Assembly: GCF_000411135.1 (NCBI RefSeq)
Contig: NZ_KE150263.1
Location: 186,001 to 250,000 of the forward strand
DNA length: 64,000 bases
Reading direction: 5' to 3'
Source: Actinotignum schaalii FB123-CNA-2
GTDB lineage: Bacteria > Actinomycetota > Actinomycetes > Actinomycetales > Actinomycetaceae
Shown: positions 16,418 through 25,633 of the stretch, piece by piece
How positions within the stretch are numbered: position 1 is the stretch's first letter
Layout: each line of letters starts with the position of its first letter
Made by a program: the position numbers and the translations under genes
The notes under the pieces: model-generated
What the model saw: the letters and a program-made list of their open reading frames with translations, nothing else
The model's database searches: none
What the model was told of the DNA's origin: nothing

Positions 16418-16642
16418 GGGTAAGAAGCACCCGCCCACACCCGGGTGGAGCCACAAGCTACACCTCTCCGATCCCGGCAATAAGCGCGATTAGCACCCCT
16501 TCCGGAACCGCTGCGCGAACCTAGCTACAATCCTGAGGCCCTCAGGGTATATCCTTGCTGCGTGGCGCCTATCTGGTCCCGACCGGAGCCGCTGCCCTCG
16601 TTGTTTCGGTTCTTCTGCACCCCTATCAGGAGTTGTGATCAC

Positions 16643-17605
16643 GTGGCCCTCCAGCGCCGCTCCCTCGTGGACAAAATCGCGGTTGCGTCCCCGCGCGGCA
16701 CCCTCGCCGTTGCTTCGGTTCTCGTGGGACTTGTCTCTCCCTTTATCACGCTATCGGGAGAAAATGCCACCACGGTTGTATTCTTCCGCTTCGGCTTAGC
16801 TTTCCTTACCCTGCTGCCCATGGTGGTTCATGAATGGCGCCAGTACGGGCCAATGCGGCGCACTGATCTACTGCTCTACGCGGTATGCGGAGTGTGCTTC
16901 GGGGTGGATATGGCCTTGTGGACACCTTCGGTGCTGCTGGCCGGCCCGTCGGTTTCCGCGGTGGTGGTCAATTACGTGCAGGCCCTCGCGGTACCTCTGG
17001 TCGCCTGGATTTTCTTCCGCAACCGGGTCCCGTGGATGTTTTTCGTGGCAGCACCTTTTTCCCTCGGCGGGATTTTCTTGCTTTCGGGCATCCTCGACGG
17101 CGCCGGCGGATCCGATCTGATACGCGGCATTATCCTCTCTGCACTCGCGGGCCTCACCTATACCGTGTACGTGGTCCTCACCGGGCGCACTAATTCTCCG
17201 CACCATCAGGGCACCGCTATGGCGATCGTCTGCCTGGTAACCACGGTGGTGTCCACCCCGCTGCTCATTGTCACCCATGGTCCCCTCACCCTCGCGCTCT
17301 CGGCTAGTTCCTGGGGCTGGATGATTCTTATTGCGCTCTCCAGCCAGGTGCTGGGGTGGTTGTTCTGCCAGGCAAGCATGCCGCTGGTTAATCCTTCGGT
17401 GGCCGCAACCCTTATTTTGATTCAGCCGCTGAGCGCCATCATTTTTTCCGCGGTGCTCGTTGGCGAACGGCTCTCCACTCTGCAATGGCTGGGCGCCATT
17501 ATTATGCTGCTCGGAATTTTCCTCATCGGGCGGGCACCCAAGCGCCGCTACCGGCTCGGCATCAAACGGCCGTCACTACGCATTCGGCGTAGGCCCGTAG
17601 CGTAA
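16643..17605 (+). CDS. DMT superfamily (EamA) transporter
   Basis: An integral membrane protein with ten predicted hydrophobic segments in two EamA repeats (about residues 15-150 and 165-310), of the drug/metabolite transporter superfamily that exports small metabolites or amino acids. Substrate unknown. I start it at a GTG at 16643, ten nt after AGGAG and just before the first membrane segment. The frame is open to a GTG at 16562, which follows a TATCCT box by 6 nt and could be a leaderless start; the extra 27 residues do not look conserved. The C-terminus is a short Arg-rich tail. It stands alone between DUF3097 and the SDR gene, interrupting the usual DUF3097-hemW order. Confidence 0.85.
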   Translation: MALQRRSLVDKIAVASPRGTLAVASVLVGLVSPFITLSGENATTVVFFRFGLAFLTLLPMVVHEWRQYGPMRRTDLLLYAVCGVCFGVDMALWTPSVLLAGPSVSAVVVNYVQALAVPLVAWIFFRNRVPWMFFVAAPFSLGGIFLLSGILDGAGGSDLIRGIILSALAGLTYTVYVVLTGRTNSPHHQGTAMAIVCLVTTVVSTPLLIVTHGPLTLALSASSWGWMILIALSSQVLGWLFCQASMPLVNPSVAATLILIQPLSAIIFSAVLVGERLSTLQWLGAIIMLLGIFLIGRAPKRRYRLGIKRPSLRIRRRPVA

Positions 17606-17682
17606 AAACTCCGTGCCGGACGACCACTGCAGCCACCCTTCGATAGATTGCGACTAAGGTCCCTTATCACGAAGGAGTAGCT

Positions 17683-18471
17683 ATGCGGACTAACAATGTC
17701 ACCACTTTCCCGGTTCTCTCCGATAAGAGCGTTATCGTCACGGGAGGAGCCTCCGGGCTCGGGCGCGAAGCATCGATTCTTTTTGCTGAAGCCGGCGCTA
17801 AGGTCATCGTCGCTGATTACAATCTAGACGGCGCTGAAGAAACCGTCGCTACCATCAAGCAGGCTGGTGGCAAAGCTATTGCGGTACGTACAGATGTCTC
17901 AGATTCCGAATCCGTCCAAAATATGGTTGCGACCGCGGTAGAAACCTACGGACGCTTGGATGGAGCTTTCAATAATGCAGCTGCTGCGCCCGATAATGCA
18001 CTCACCTCCGAATTCGATGAAGACTACTGGGATAAGCTCATGAAAGTCGATCTCAAAGGTGTGGCGCTGTGCATGAAGTACGAAATTAAGCAATTCCTCG
18101 CACAAGGCGACGGAGGTGCTATCGTCAATACCGCTTCGGTTTCCGGCATTCGACCCCAACCATTTAATCCTGCCTATGTTTCTGCCAAACATGGAGTAAT
18201 TGGCCTAACCAAGGTAGCAGCAGTGGAGAACGGCCCGCATAATATCCGCGTTAACGCCATTGCCCCGGGTGCTATTGATACACCGATGTTGCATGATGCC
18301 TTAGAAGCTCTTGGAACTAGCGGTGAGGAATACGCACCCATGATTTCCTTACTCAACCGTTTTGGTAGCCCGCGCGAAATCGCGCAACCGGCCCTGTGGT
18401 TGCTCTCCGACGCGGCTTCTTACGTGACGAGTACCGTCATCGCCGTGGATGCCGGTTACACCGGCCGCTAA
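17683..18471 (+). CDS. SDR family NAD(P)-dependent oxidoreductase
   Basis: A classical short-chain dehydrogenase of 262 residues. The Rossmann motif TGGASGLG (about residues 21-28), NNAA (about 92-95), catalytic Ser and YxxSAK in ASVSG...AYVSAKHG, and NAIAPGAIDTPM are all present. The acidic residue after beta2 (VADYN) favours NAD over NADP. The substrate is unknown. A strong AAGGAG site lies 7 nt upstream of the ATG. Codon use is noticeably richer in A/T at third positions than in its neighbours, which suggests acquisition from elsewhere or relaxed codon bias. It converges on hemW 30 bp away. Confidence 0.9.
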   Translation: MRTNNVTTFPVLSDKSVIVTGGASGLGREASILFAEAGAKVIVADYNLDGAEETVATIKQAGGKAIAVRTDVSDSESVQNMVATAVETYGRLDGAFNNAAAAPDNALTSEFDEDYWDKLMKVDLKGVALCMKYEIKQFLAQGDGGAIVNTASVSGIRPQPFNPAYVSAKHGVIGLTKVAAVENGPHNIRVNAIAPGAIDTPMLHDALEALGTSGEEYAPMISLLNRFGSPREIAQPALWLLSDAASYVTSTVIAVDAGYTGR

Positions 18472-18501
18472 GCCTATCCGTTTCAAATACCAGGATCAGC
18501 T

Positions 18502-19770
18502 CTACCAAAGAGCCCGGGTCACCGTATCAGCCAGGAGCCGCCCGCGCCGGGTCAGAACGAGGCGCCCGGCGCGCGCGGTTTCTGCCTCGACTAGACCATC
18601 CCGGACCAGGCCCTCCACCACCGCGGCGTCCACGCCCCGCGGGATATCAATTCCGCTATGCATCCGGATACCGAGCATGATTTTTTCTTCGCGTTGTTCG
18701 GCCGGGCTGAGAATTTCCCGCTCCAGGGCCGGCGACGTAATGGCCGGCTGGCTCGCGGCTATCCCGCCCGCCGCGCGTGGCGCGGCGGCGCCGTCGTTGT
18801 TCCCTATTCCGCGCGCCCAGACCCGATCCGCATACGCGCGCGGATGTTTAACGTTCCAAAACCGCACCCCATTAATATGCGAGTGCGCGCCGGGGCCGTA
18901 ACCCCACCAATTCGCGTTCTCCCAGTAATAGCAATTGTGGCGGCATTCGTGACCGGGCCGGGCCCAATTCGAAATTTCGTACCAGCGGTAGCCAGCCGCG
19001 CTGAGGATATCATCCGCGACCTCGTATTTATCGGCAAGTTCGTCCGGATCGGGGAGGCTAATGAGACCGCGGCGGGCCTGCATCCCCATTTTAGTGCCGG
19101 GCTCCACCATGAGCCCGTAGGCGCTGATATGCGCGGGTTCGAGGGCAAGAGCTGCGGCCAGGGAGGTGCGCCACTGCGCCATCGTCTCCCCCGGTGCCCC
19201 GTAAATGAGATCGAGAGAATACTCCAAACCAAGCTCGCGGGCCCAGCCGGTTACGCGTTCGACCTGGCCGGGACTGTGTTGGCGGTCAAGGGTGCGCAGC
19301 ACCTCGGGCACAGCTGATTGCATCCCAAAAGAGATGCGGGTGAAACCGCCAGCCCGCAGGGTCGCGAGGGCCTCGCGGTCCACGGATTCCGGATTACATT
19401 CCGTGGTGATTTCGGCACCCTCGGCTAGACCGAAAGCGCGCTCCAGCTCCGCGAGTACCGCGACGAGCTGCTCGGCATCCAACAGGGTGGGAGTACCGCC
19501 CCCGAAAAAAACGGTGCGCAGCGCGGCGCGGTTGGTGCCGGTGTCGAGAACCTCCCGTGAAAGCGCTATTTCACGGGCGAGAGAAGCTGGAAAATCATCG
19601 CGGCCCGCACCTGGCCCGAAGCTCGCCTTAGTGTAGGTGTTGAAATCGCAATAACCGCAGCGCACCGTGCAAAAAGGAATGTGGATGTAGGCGGAAAAAC
19701 CGGCGCTCACATCTGGGTTCGGGAGCGTACCGGAGGCCGGAGCCGGCTCGCCGTGCGGGAGGGACGCCAT
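18502..19770 (-). CDS. hemW: Radical SAM haem chaperone HemW
   Basis: HemN-like protein that inserts haem into target proteins and is not the coproporphyrinogen oxidase. The 422-residue protein has the 4Fe-4S motif CTVRCGYCDF (CxxxCxYC) near residue 33, FFGGGTPTLL, and the HemN C-terminal domain. The first part of the usual motif (YIHIPFC) is intact. It follows trmB by 6 bp, in the lepA-trmB-hemW order; in many Actinobacteria DUF3097 and hrcA follow directly. The respiratory cytochrome bd genes in this window are possible haem clients, which is inference. Confidence 0.93.
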   Translation of the reverse strand: MASLPHGEPAPASGTLPNPDVSAGFSAYIHIPFCTVRCGYCDFNTYTKASFGPGAGRDDFPASLAREIALSREVLDTGTNRAALRTVFFGGGTPTLLDAEQLVAVLAELERAFGLAEGAEITTECNPESVDREALATLRAGGFTRISFGMQSAVPEVLRTLDRQHSPGQVERVTGWARELGLEYSLDLIYGAPGETMAQWRTSLAAALALEPAHISAYGLMVEPGTKMGMQARRGLISLPDPDELADKYEVADDILSAAGYRWYEISNWARPGHECRHNCYYWENANWWGYGPGAHSHINGVRFWNVKHPRAYADRVWARGIGNNDGAAAPRAAGGIAASQPAITSPALEREILSPAEQREEKIMLGIRMHSGIDIPRGVDAAVVEGLVRDGLVEAETARAGRLVLTRRGRLLADTVTRALW

Positions 19771-19776
19771 CGGAGC

Positions 19777-20685
19777 CTAGGCCCGCACCGCGAGAATGTC
19801 GTGAATGGTGCGCCCGGCCGCGATACCGCGTTCCTCAAAACGGGTGAGGACGCGTTCCTCCCAGCGCGGCGCGAAACCGCCGCGTTCCGGGGTGGGATCC
19901 GCGGGGTCGGGGCGTTCACCGGCGTGCGGATTCGTGAAATACGGGGATGTTTCGACGACGTCGCGCATCTGCCAGGCGTAATTATCCCAATCCGTGGCCA
20001 GCCGCCAGGTGCCCCCTTCCCGGAGCATCCCGGCCACCACCGTGGCAAAAGGCGCGGCAACCAGGCGGCGCTTGTGGTGGCGGGCTTTGCGCCAGGGATC
20101 GGGGAAGAATGTCCACACCTGCTCGGCGCGCGGATTCGCGGCATTGGGGTGGGTGGCGCTGCGCGCCGGCCCGCAGGCAGTCACATCTTCCCCGCGAACC
20201 AAGCCAGCGCATTCCAGCCCAAAGAGGACCGGGAGGGCCTGGGCGGCATCAGCTTCCAGCACCCGCACGTTGGTAACGCCCGCGCGCAGAATACTGGCCA
20301 CGCAGCGCGCCGCACCGGGAGCCCAGGCTTCCACGAGCAGCACATTGTATTCGGGGTGGCGCTGGGCGAAGGAGACGCCGTGCTCGCCCGAACCGGGACC
20401 GATTTCCACGGCGAGCGGGGCCTGGCGGCCGAAAACTTGCCCGAGGTCACAGCGGGCATCCAGGGCTACCGTGGTGGCCTGGGGTCCGGGGGCCAGCGGC
20501 ACGAAAAGCTCGGGGTGGCGGGCCACCGTTTCTTCGTGGCGCGCACCCAGGCGCGAACCGCGCAGGGAGAAAGAGCGGATGCGCCATTGGGAGCGCTCGG
20601 GTGCGGAGGGCCCGGCTGCGCCGTCGTGCTGCTGCGGTGCGGAATCCGGGCGAACCGCGCGTAAATCTTCGGGACGCTCGGACAT
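19777..20685 (-). CDS. trmB: tRNA (guanine(46)-N(7))-methyltransferase
   Basis: SAM-dependent enzyme that forms m7G46 in the tRNA variable loop. Motifs seen are LAVEIGPGSGEHGVSFAQRHP (SAM site), LLVEAWAPGAARC, WTFFPDPWRKARHHKRRLV (family signature FPDPWxKxxHxKRR) and TDWDNYAWQM. About 90 N-terminal residues precede the core, with SFSLRGSRLG as in other actinobacterial TrmB proteins. The start at 20685 lies 2 bp after the lepA stop; hemW follows by 6 bp. Confidence 0.93.
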   Translation of the reverse strand: MSERPEDLRAVRPDSAPQQHDGAAGPSAPERSQWRIRSFSLRGSRLGARHEETVARHPELFVPLAPGPQATTVALDARCDLGQVFGRQAPLAVEIGPGSGEHGVSFAQRHPEYNVLLVEAWAPGAARCVASILRAGVTNVRVLEADAAQALPVLFGLECAGLVRGEDVTACGPARSATHPNAANPRAEQVWTFFPDPWRKARHHKRRLVAAPFATVVAGMLREGGTWRLATDWDNYAWQMRDVVETSPYFTNPHAGERPDPADPTPERGGFAPRWEERVLTRFEERGIAAGRTIHDILAVRA

Positions 20686-20687
20686 AT

Positions 20688-22541
20688 TTACTTCCCCGTG
20701 GGTGCTTCGGAGGTGAGGGCCGCAACGAAAGCTTCCTGGGGCACGTCCACGCGCCCGATGGATTTCATGCGCTTCTTACCTTCCTTCTGCTTCTCGAGCA
20801 GTTTGCGTTTACGCGAGACGTCGCCGCCGTAGCACTTGGAAAGCACGTCCTTACGCAGAGCCTTGATAGTTTCGCGGGCAATAATGCGCGAACCTACCGC
20901 GGCCTGCACCGGGATCTCGAATTGCTGGCGCGGAATGAGGGTCTTGAGCTTCTTCGTCATCTCATTGCCGTAGGAGTAGGCCTTGTCCTTGTGGACGATG
21001 GCGGAGAAAGCATCGACCTGTTCGTGATTGAGCAGCACATCCACCTTGACCAGATCGGAGGGCTGTTCGCCGGCAATATCGTAATCGAGGGAAGCGTAGC
21101 CCTTCGTGCGGGATTTGAGCTGGTCAAAGAAATCGGTGACGATCTCCGCTAGCGGTAGCACGTAGTGAATCTCCACGCGTTCGGCGGTGAGGTAATCCAT
21201 GCCCTGGAGCGCCCCGCGGCGTTCCTGGCACAGCTCCATAATGGAACCCACGTAATCGGAAGGAGCCAGGATCGTGGCGCGCACGGTCGGCTCGTAAATC
21301 TCCCGAATTTTCCCTTCCGGGAATTCCGAGGGGTTCGTAACCGTGAGTTCTTCACCGGCATCCGTGATGACCCGGTAGATCACCGAAGGCGCGGTGGCAA
21401 TAATATCCAGGTCGAATTCCCGCTCGAGTCGTTCGCGAATAATCTCCAGGTGGAGCAGGCCCAGGAAGCCGCAGCGGAACCCGAAACCGAGGGCCACCGA
21501 GCTTTCCGGTTCGTAAACCAGCGAAGCATCATTGAGCTTGAGTTTTTCCAGGGCCTCGCGCAGGTTCGGGAAATCGGAGCCGTCCATCGGGTAAATTCCG
21601 GAATACACCATCGGTTTCGGATCGAGGTAGCCGGGCAGGGCTTCCGTAGCGCTCTCGCGCGCACCGGTCACGGTATCCCCCACGCGGGTTTGGCGTACGT
21701 CCTTCACACCGGTAATAAGGTAGCCGACTTCCCCGGCGCCCAGCGCGGTGGTGGGCGTAGGCTCGGGGGAAATCACGCCCAGTTCCAGGAGTTCGTGTTC
21801 GGTGCGGGTGGCCATGGTACGCACCTTCGAGCGGGTGGTCAGCTCACCATCAACCACACGCACATAGGTAACGACCCCGCGATAAATATCGTAAACAGAA
21901 TCGAAAATCATGGCACGAGCCGGCCCGTCCGAACGCCCGGAGGGCGCGGGAATCTCCGCGACGATCCGATCGAGGAGCTCGGGCACGCCCTCCCCCGTTT
22001 TCCCGGAAACGGCTAGGCATTCCTCCGGTTCTACGCCGAGGAGGGAAGCCACTTCTTCCGCGATCTTTTCCGGCTGCGCGGAAGGCAAATCGATTTTATT
22101 GAGGACGGGAATAATCGTGAGATCGTTTTCCATGGCCATATACAAATTGGCCAGGGTCTGCGCTTCAATTCCCTGGGTGGCATCCACGAGCAGCACCGCG
22201 CCTTCGCAGGCCGCCAGCGAACGGTTGACCTCATAAGAAAAGTCCACGTGGCCCGGGGTGTCAATCATATTGAGAGCGTAGGCTTTCCCCTCCACCGACC
22301 ACGGCAAACGCACGGCCTGCGATTTGATGGTGATGCCGCGCTCACGCTCAATATCCATCCGGTCCAGGTATTGATCACGCATTTCGCGCTGCTCCACAAT
22401 CCCGGTGAGCTGGAGCATCCGGTCAGCCAGCGTGGACTTTCCGTGATCAATATGCGCAATAATGCAAAAATTTCGGATACGCTCGGGCGCCGTCGCGCCC
22501 GGAATAATGGCGCGCGATTCCTCAGCGGAAGAAATAGGCAC
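20688..22541 (-). CDS. lepA: Elongation factor 4 (LepA)
   Basis: Translational GTPase that back-translocates or remodels stalled ribosomes and helps 30S biogenesis. The 617-residue protein shows G1 [17 protein letters not shown]3 [13 protein letters not shown]4 NKIDLP, the EF-G-like domains and the LepA-specific C-terminus ([51 protein letters not shown]). It starts at a GTG with AAGGAGAG 3 nt upstream. First gene of lepA-trmB-hemW. Confidence 0.98.
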   Translation of the reverse strand: MPISSAEESRAIIPGATAPERIRNFCIIAHIDHGKSTLADRMLQLTGIVEQREMRDQYLDRMDIERERGITIKSQAVRLPWSVEGKAYALNMIDTPGHVDFSYEVNRSLAACEGAVLLVDATQGIEAQTLANLYMAMENDLTIIPVLNKIDLPSAQPEKIAEEVASLLGVEPEECLAVSGKTGEGVPELLDRIVAEIPAPSGRSDGPARAMIFDSVYDIYRGVVTYVRVVDGELTTRSKVRTMATRTEHELLELGVISPEPTPTTALGAGEVGYLITGVKDVRQTRVGDTVTGARESATEALPGYLDPKPMVYSGIYPMDGSDFPNLREALEKLKLNDASLVYEPESSVALGFGFRCGFLGLLHLEIIRERLEREFDLDIIATAPSVIYRVITDAGEELTVTNPSEFPEGKIREIYEPTVRATILAPSDYVGSIMELCQERRGALQGMDYLTAERVEIHYVLPLAEIVTDFFDQLKSRTKGYASLDYDIAGEQPSDLVKVDVLLNHEQVDAFSAIVHKDKAYSYGNEMTKKLKTLIPRQQFEIPVQAAVGSRIIARETIKALRKDVLSKCYGGDVSRKRKLLEKQKEGKKRMKSIGRVDVPQEAFVAALTSEAPTGK

Positions 22542-22569
22542 GTCTCTCCTTCACAATAAACTCTGCTCA

Positions 22570-22577
22570 AGTATAGT
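22570..22577. promoter_or_regulatory. Overlapping divergent -10 boxes between lepA and the LLM gene
   Basis: The palindrome-like AGTATAGT gives TATACT on the minus strand (lepA side, 29 bp from its start) and TATAGT on the plus strand (46 bp before the oxidoreductase start). The -35 regions are not obvious. Confidence 0.45.
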
Positions 22578-22622
22578 CCTTGGACCATAATGGATATGGA
22601 TATATCGGTCACGGGAGTTGCC

Positions 22623-23618
22623 ATGAATGTTCCTTTGTCAGTGTTAGATTTCGCTACGCGGTACGACGGCGAAGCTCCGGCCGCGGCCCTGCACCGCTGC
22701 GTGGACCTCGCTAAGCGCGCCGAAGCCGCCGGTTACACCCGGGTGTGGTACACCGAGCATCACAATATGCCCACGGTGATTTCCTCCTCCCCCGCGATTA
22801 TCATCGGCTACGTTGCCTCGCATACCTCCCGAATTCGGCTGGGTGCGGGCGGGGTGATGCTCCCTAACCATTCCCCGCTCGTCATTGCTGAACAATTCGG
22901 GGCGCTGGCGGAAATGTATCCTGGGCGTATTGATCTGGGGCTCGGGCGGGCTCCGGGCACCGATAGCCGCACCCTCTACGCGCTGCGCCGCGATGCCAGC
23001 GCCTATGAGAATTTCCCGCGTGATGTGGTGGAACTCCAGGGTTTCCTCGGGGATGCCTCCCGGGTGCCGGGGGTGGCGGCCTATCCGGGCCAGGGCACCC
23101 ACGTGCCCCTCATCATTCTGGGTTCTTCGCTTTTCGGAGCGGATCTGGCCGCGCAGCTGGGCCTACCGTATTCCTTTGCTTCCCATTTCGCTCCGCGCCT
23201 ACTCCACGAGGCTATCGCCCACTACCGGGAGAATTTCCAGCCCTCGGAGGAGCTGGCCGAGCCCTATGTTATTGCGGCGGTGAATGTGACGGCGGCAGAA
23301 ACTTCCGAGGCAGCCGCCCGCGAATTTGAGCGGGTCAAGCGGGCCCGGGTCCGGAATATGCTGCTGCGCGAGACGCCGAGCCGCGATATCTCCGATGCGG
23401 ATCTTGATGCGGTCATGGACAGTGCGCAGGCCCGCCAAATCCTCGATATGCTCCGCTACACCGCGGTGGGGGACGCGGCCGAGGTAGGTGACTACCTGCA
23501 AAAGTTCGCCCGCGATGCACAGGCCGATGAACTGATGATCTCGGTGCAGGCTACCTCGCATGAAGAATCACTGGCGTGCTTGGAGCTCACCGCGCGTGGC
23601 TACGGCTTGGATAGCTGA
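22623..23618 (+). CDS. LLM class flavin-dependent oxidoreductase
   Basis: Luciferase-like monooxygenase family, TIM-barrel flavoproteins using FMN or F420. Family features are PLSVLDFATRY, the VWYTEHHNM segment, AIIIGYVASHTSRIRLGAGGVMLPNHSPLVIAEQFG, and RIDLGLGRAPGTD. It has 331 residues, matching the MsnO8-like/alkanal monooxygenase-type group. I start at the ATG at 22623, with GGGAG 5 nt upstream; 11 codons upstream are open but lack a ribosome site. Substrate unknown. It is divergent from lepA and separates lepA from rpsT, an arrangement different from the usual one. Confidence 0.92.
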   Translation: MNVPLSVLDFATRYDGEAPAAALHRCVDLAKRAEAAGYTRVWYTEHHNMPTVISSSPAIIIGYVASHTSRIRLGAGGVMLPNHSPLVIAEQFGALAEMYPGRIDLGLGRAPGTDSRTLYALRRDASAYENFPRDVVELQGFLGDASRVPGVAAYPGQGTHVPLIILGSSLFGADLAAQLGLPYSFASHFAPRLLHEAIAHYRENFQPSEELAEPYVIAAVNVTAAETSEAAAREFERVKRARVRNMLLRETPSRDISDADLDAVMDSAQARQILDMLRYTAVGDAAEVGDYLQKFARDAQADELMISVQATSHEESLACLELTARGYGLDS

Positions 23619-23732
23619 GGAAGGAGCCGCGCTGGCAGCTAGGCGCGGCGTCGTACCGTATCGCGCAGCTTCGCGTTTCTTTTCCCCCACGCTATCGGCC
23701 GCCTCGCACGCCCGCGTTTTCTTTGTGGCACG

Positions 23733-24254
23733 ATGGTGAGTATGCCTCTGTCGCAAAAACTACTCGGAACCGGCGAAGAACTCCTTGTCCATATGCACCC
23801 CGATGCCCGGCATTTGCTGCCGCGGGCGCTCGGTGCCGCGGCGGTGGTGTTCCTCGCGGTGCTCGGGGTGGTAGCGCTGCCGGGTAGGTGGCAGCCGCTG
23901 GCCGGGTGGTTGGTGGTAGCGGCCGGGGTTCTCGCGCTTATTGCGATAGCCGGGTGGCCGTGGCTGCAGTGGTATATGAGCACGGTGAGTATTACCAACC
24001 GCCGGATTATTACCCGGCGTGGGGTGTTCACAAAGCTCGGGCACGATCTTCCGCTCGCCGCGGTGGCACGGGTGGATGCGCAACCTGCGGGTACCGGGAC
24101 CTCCGGTTCCCTTCTTGTGACGACGACGTCAGGCGCCACAGTCACTCTGCGCCGCATTGCGAATCTTCCCGCTGTCACCACGTTTCTGAATACGCTATTG
24201 GACAAGCGTGCGGGAGAGGGGATTCACACCGGGACCTCGCGCGAAACCGCCTGA
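23733..24254 (+). CDS. PH domain-containing membrane protein
   Basis: A 173-residue protein with two membrane segments (about residues 30-50 and 56-78) and a bacterial PH-like domain (YMSTVSITNRRIITRRGVFTKLGHDLPLAAVARVDAQ), which is typical of the DUF304/bPH2 family in Actinobacteria. The PH part is expected on the cytoplasmic face. Function is unknown. The start is either the ATG at 23733 or that at 23742; the latter follows CACGAT by 7 nt. It precedes rpsT in the same direction by 160 bp. Confidence 0.82.
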   Translation: MVSMPLSQKLLGTGEELLVHMHPDARHLLPRALGAAAVVFLAVLGVVALPGRWQPLAGWLVVAAGVLALIAIAGWPWLQWYMSTVSITNRRIITRRGVFTKLGHDLPLAAVARVDAQPAGTGTSGSLLVTTTSGATVTLRRIANLPAVTTFLNTLLDKRAGEGIHTGTSRETA

Positions 24255-24260
24255 TTCTGG

Positions 24261-24302
24261 TAGTGTTTGGAGATGGACTTTCACCGGTCGGGTGGCAAGT
24301 CC
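24261..24302 (+). promoter_or_regulatory. rpsT promoter and 5' leader hairpin
   Basis: TAGTGT at 24261-24266 is a plausible -10 box. A hairpin follows at 24275-24302 (GGACTT/AAGTCC with inner CACC/GGTG), at the very 5' end of a leader of about 140 nt. Feedback control by S20 is possible and is inference. Confidence 0.4.
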
Positions 24303-24414
24303 TTGTTCTTTCGTAACAACCACGGGTGCCCCACGCCCGCAGTCCTACGAGGAACGCTTCCCTCTCCGACCATATTCATCTATCGCCTAGCGATTGACCG
24401 AAAGAGATATTTCA

Positions 24415-24681
24415 TTGGCTAATATCAAGCAGCAGAAGAAGCGCGTTCTGACGAACGAGAAGCGTCGCCTTCGCAACCAGGCCGTTAAGTCGGAACTGAA
24501 GACCTACATCCGTAAGACCCGCCTTGCCGTGGAAGCCGGCAATGCCGAAGAGGCGGAAACCCTCCTGGCCGCGGCCTCCCGCAAGCTGGACAAGGCTGTG
24601 TCCAAGGGTGTTATTCACCGCAACCAGGCGGCGAACCGCAAGTCGAAGCTCGCTAAGCGCGTGAACGCACTGGCCAAGTAG
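24415..24681 (+). CDS. rpsT: 30S ribosomal protein S20
   Basis: An 88-residue basic protein, [22 protein letters not shown] in sequence after initiation, matching S20, which binds 16S rRNA helices 9 and 44. The start is a TTG at 24415, as in E. coli rpsT; AAAGAGA lies about 8 nt upstream. An in-frame TTG at 24394 would add seven non-conserved residues. A strong terminator follows. In most Actinobacteria holA is the divergent neighbour; here pntAB and the disrupted small gene lie between. Confidence 0.96.
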   Translation: MANIKQQKKRVLTNEKRRLRNQAVKSELKTYIRKTRLAVEAGNAEEAETLLAAASRKLDKAVSKGVIHRNQAANRKSKLAKRVNALAK

Positions 24682-24755
24682 GCTGTGCTCCGGCCGTGCA
24701 GGCCGGACCTCCGGCGCGGTTGTATCTGTTATATCTACCGCGCTGATGCTTAGAG

Positions 24756-24791
24756 AAAAGCGGCTGGAACCTAGGCGTTCCAGCCGCTTTT
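24756..24791 (+). terminator. Rho-independent terminator after rpsT
   Basis: A perfect 15-bp stem (AAAAGCGGCTGGAAC pairing with its complement) with a 6-nt loop, ending in TTTT on the plus strand and in TTTT on the minus strand too. It can serve rpsT and the convergent small gene at 24812. Confidence 0.88.
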
Positions 24792-24811
24792 CGTATCCCT
24801 CACGAATTTTC

Positions 24812-25069
24812 TCATTCTTCTCCTTCGTGCTCGCCCTCGCGTTCCGCTTCCAAACCGCGGCGTTCTATTTCCAAACGGCGCAGCGTAGCGCGTACTTCGT
24901 TTTCACGGTGCCGCTGCCATAGCGCAAGGCAGAGTAACGCAAGAGTGATAAGGGCGGGAATAAGAGCGTAGTCGTACCAACGACCACCTGCTAATGCGCT
25001 CCCAATGCAGCCTCCCAGAGTAGCTCCGAGTGCAAGTTGTGAGAAATAGAAATACCTTTTTGAGCGCAC
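24812..25069 (-). pseudogene. Small membrane protein gene, separated from its start region by an inserted element
   Basis: An 85-codon frame encoding two hydrophobic segments (about residues 8-28 and 35-52) and a charged C-terminal helix rich in Arg and Glu. No family recognised. The element at 25069-25633 was inserted after codon 30, but its 90-bp target duplication recreated the first 30 codons downstream of it. The original ATG became GTG (the G comes from the element's last base) and the natural AGGAGG site and promoter were left beyond the element. The copy is therefore a full-length reading frame with no visible ribosome site. It may be silent or use a promoter inside the element. Confidence 0.7.
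24979..25068. repeat. 90-bp direct repeat, left copy (target duplication)
   Basis: Identical over all 90 bases to 25634-25723. It abuts the left end of the 565-bp element and contains codons 1-30 of the small membrane protein gene, minus the first base of the start codon. Confidence 0.95.
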
Positions 25070-25633
25070 CTGAGTCGTGCAACTTTTTGGATTTTAGGTT
25101 TTTCTTCGACGTTTGCCCTGTTCAGGGGGTTGTGGTTGGTGGTTTTGGGTCACTAATCGGTTGCGTTGTTTTAGCTTGACCGGGGTCGTGCCGCATTTTC
25201 TGCGTAAAATTGGGCACCTCCTCGGGTGCCACGCCTGGGGCCAATAGACAAAATAGTTACTAATGGTGGTGCGGCGTTGGAATGTATCCGGATGCGGACC
25301 CGCACGAACTGGGTCAGCAAACGAAGCGCGCGGCAGAGCACCGTGTTTACACCCGATTTCGTGTCTGTAACACGCACTATGGCACCTACACGGTCCAGAA
25401 TGCGCACTTGACACCTCTCTGCCCACCTCGTGGATGTGGCGCGTGGCAGCGGCTCGGGGCTGTTTTTCGGCCGTGGCTTACACCTGCCCCAACGGCACCG
25501 GCGTGCTTTGAGCGGCGATGGTGCCGGACGCCCGGCACGCACTAGCGCTTGAGTCGCGCAATTCGTATTGCGCTAGTCGTGCAGATTTAACATGCGCGTG
25601 GACAACCGGGTCACTAAAGTTGCACGACTCAGG
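25069..25633. mobile_element. 565-bp non-autonomous insertion element (MITE-like)
   Basis: The element begins CCTGAGTCGTGCAACTTT (25069-25086) and ends with its perfect 18-base inverted complement (25616-25633). A 90-bp perfect direct repeat flanks it on both sides. Inside, GGGTCACTAA recurs as a direct repeat (25147-25156 and 25608-25617), and variants of GAGTCGTGCAA recur near 25550-25590. No intact transposase is seen; all frames are short and do not resemble a known transposase to me. Elements of the IS1634/IS1549 group are known to make exceptionally long target duplications, so this could be a deleted relative; that assignment is inference. Confidence 0.88.

Noticed and set aside
25094-25545. 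Several overlapping ORFs inside the 565-bp element on both strands
   Set aside because: Short, Arg/Pro/Cys-rich, no ribosome site and no resemblance to a transposase that I can recognise; probably shadows or decayed coding sequence.
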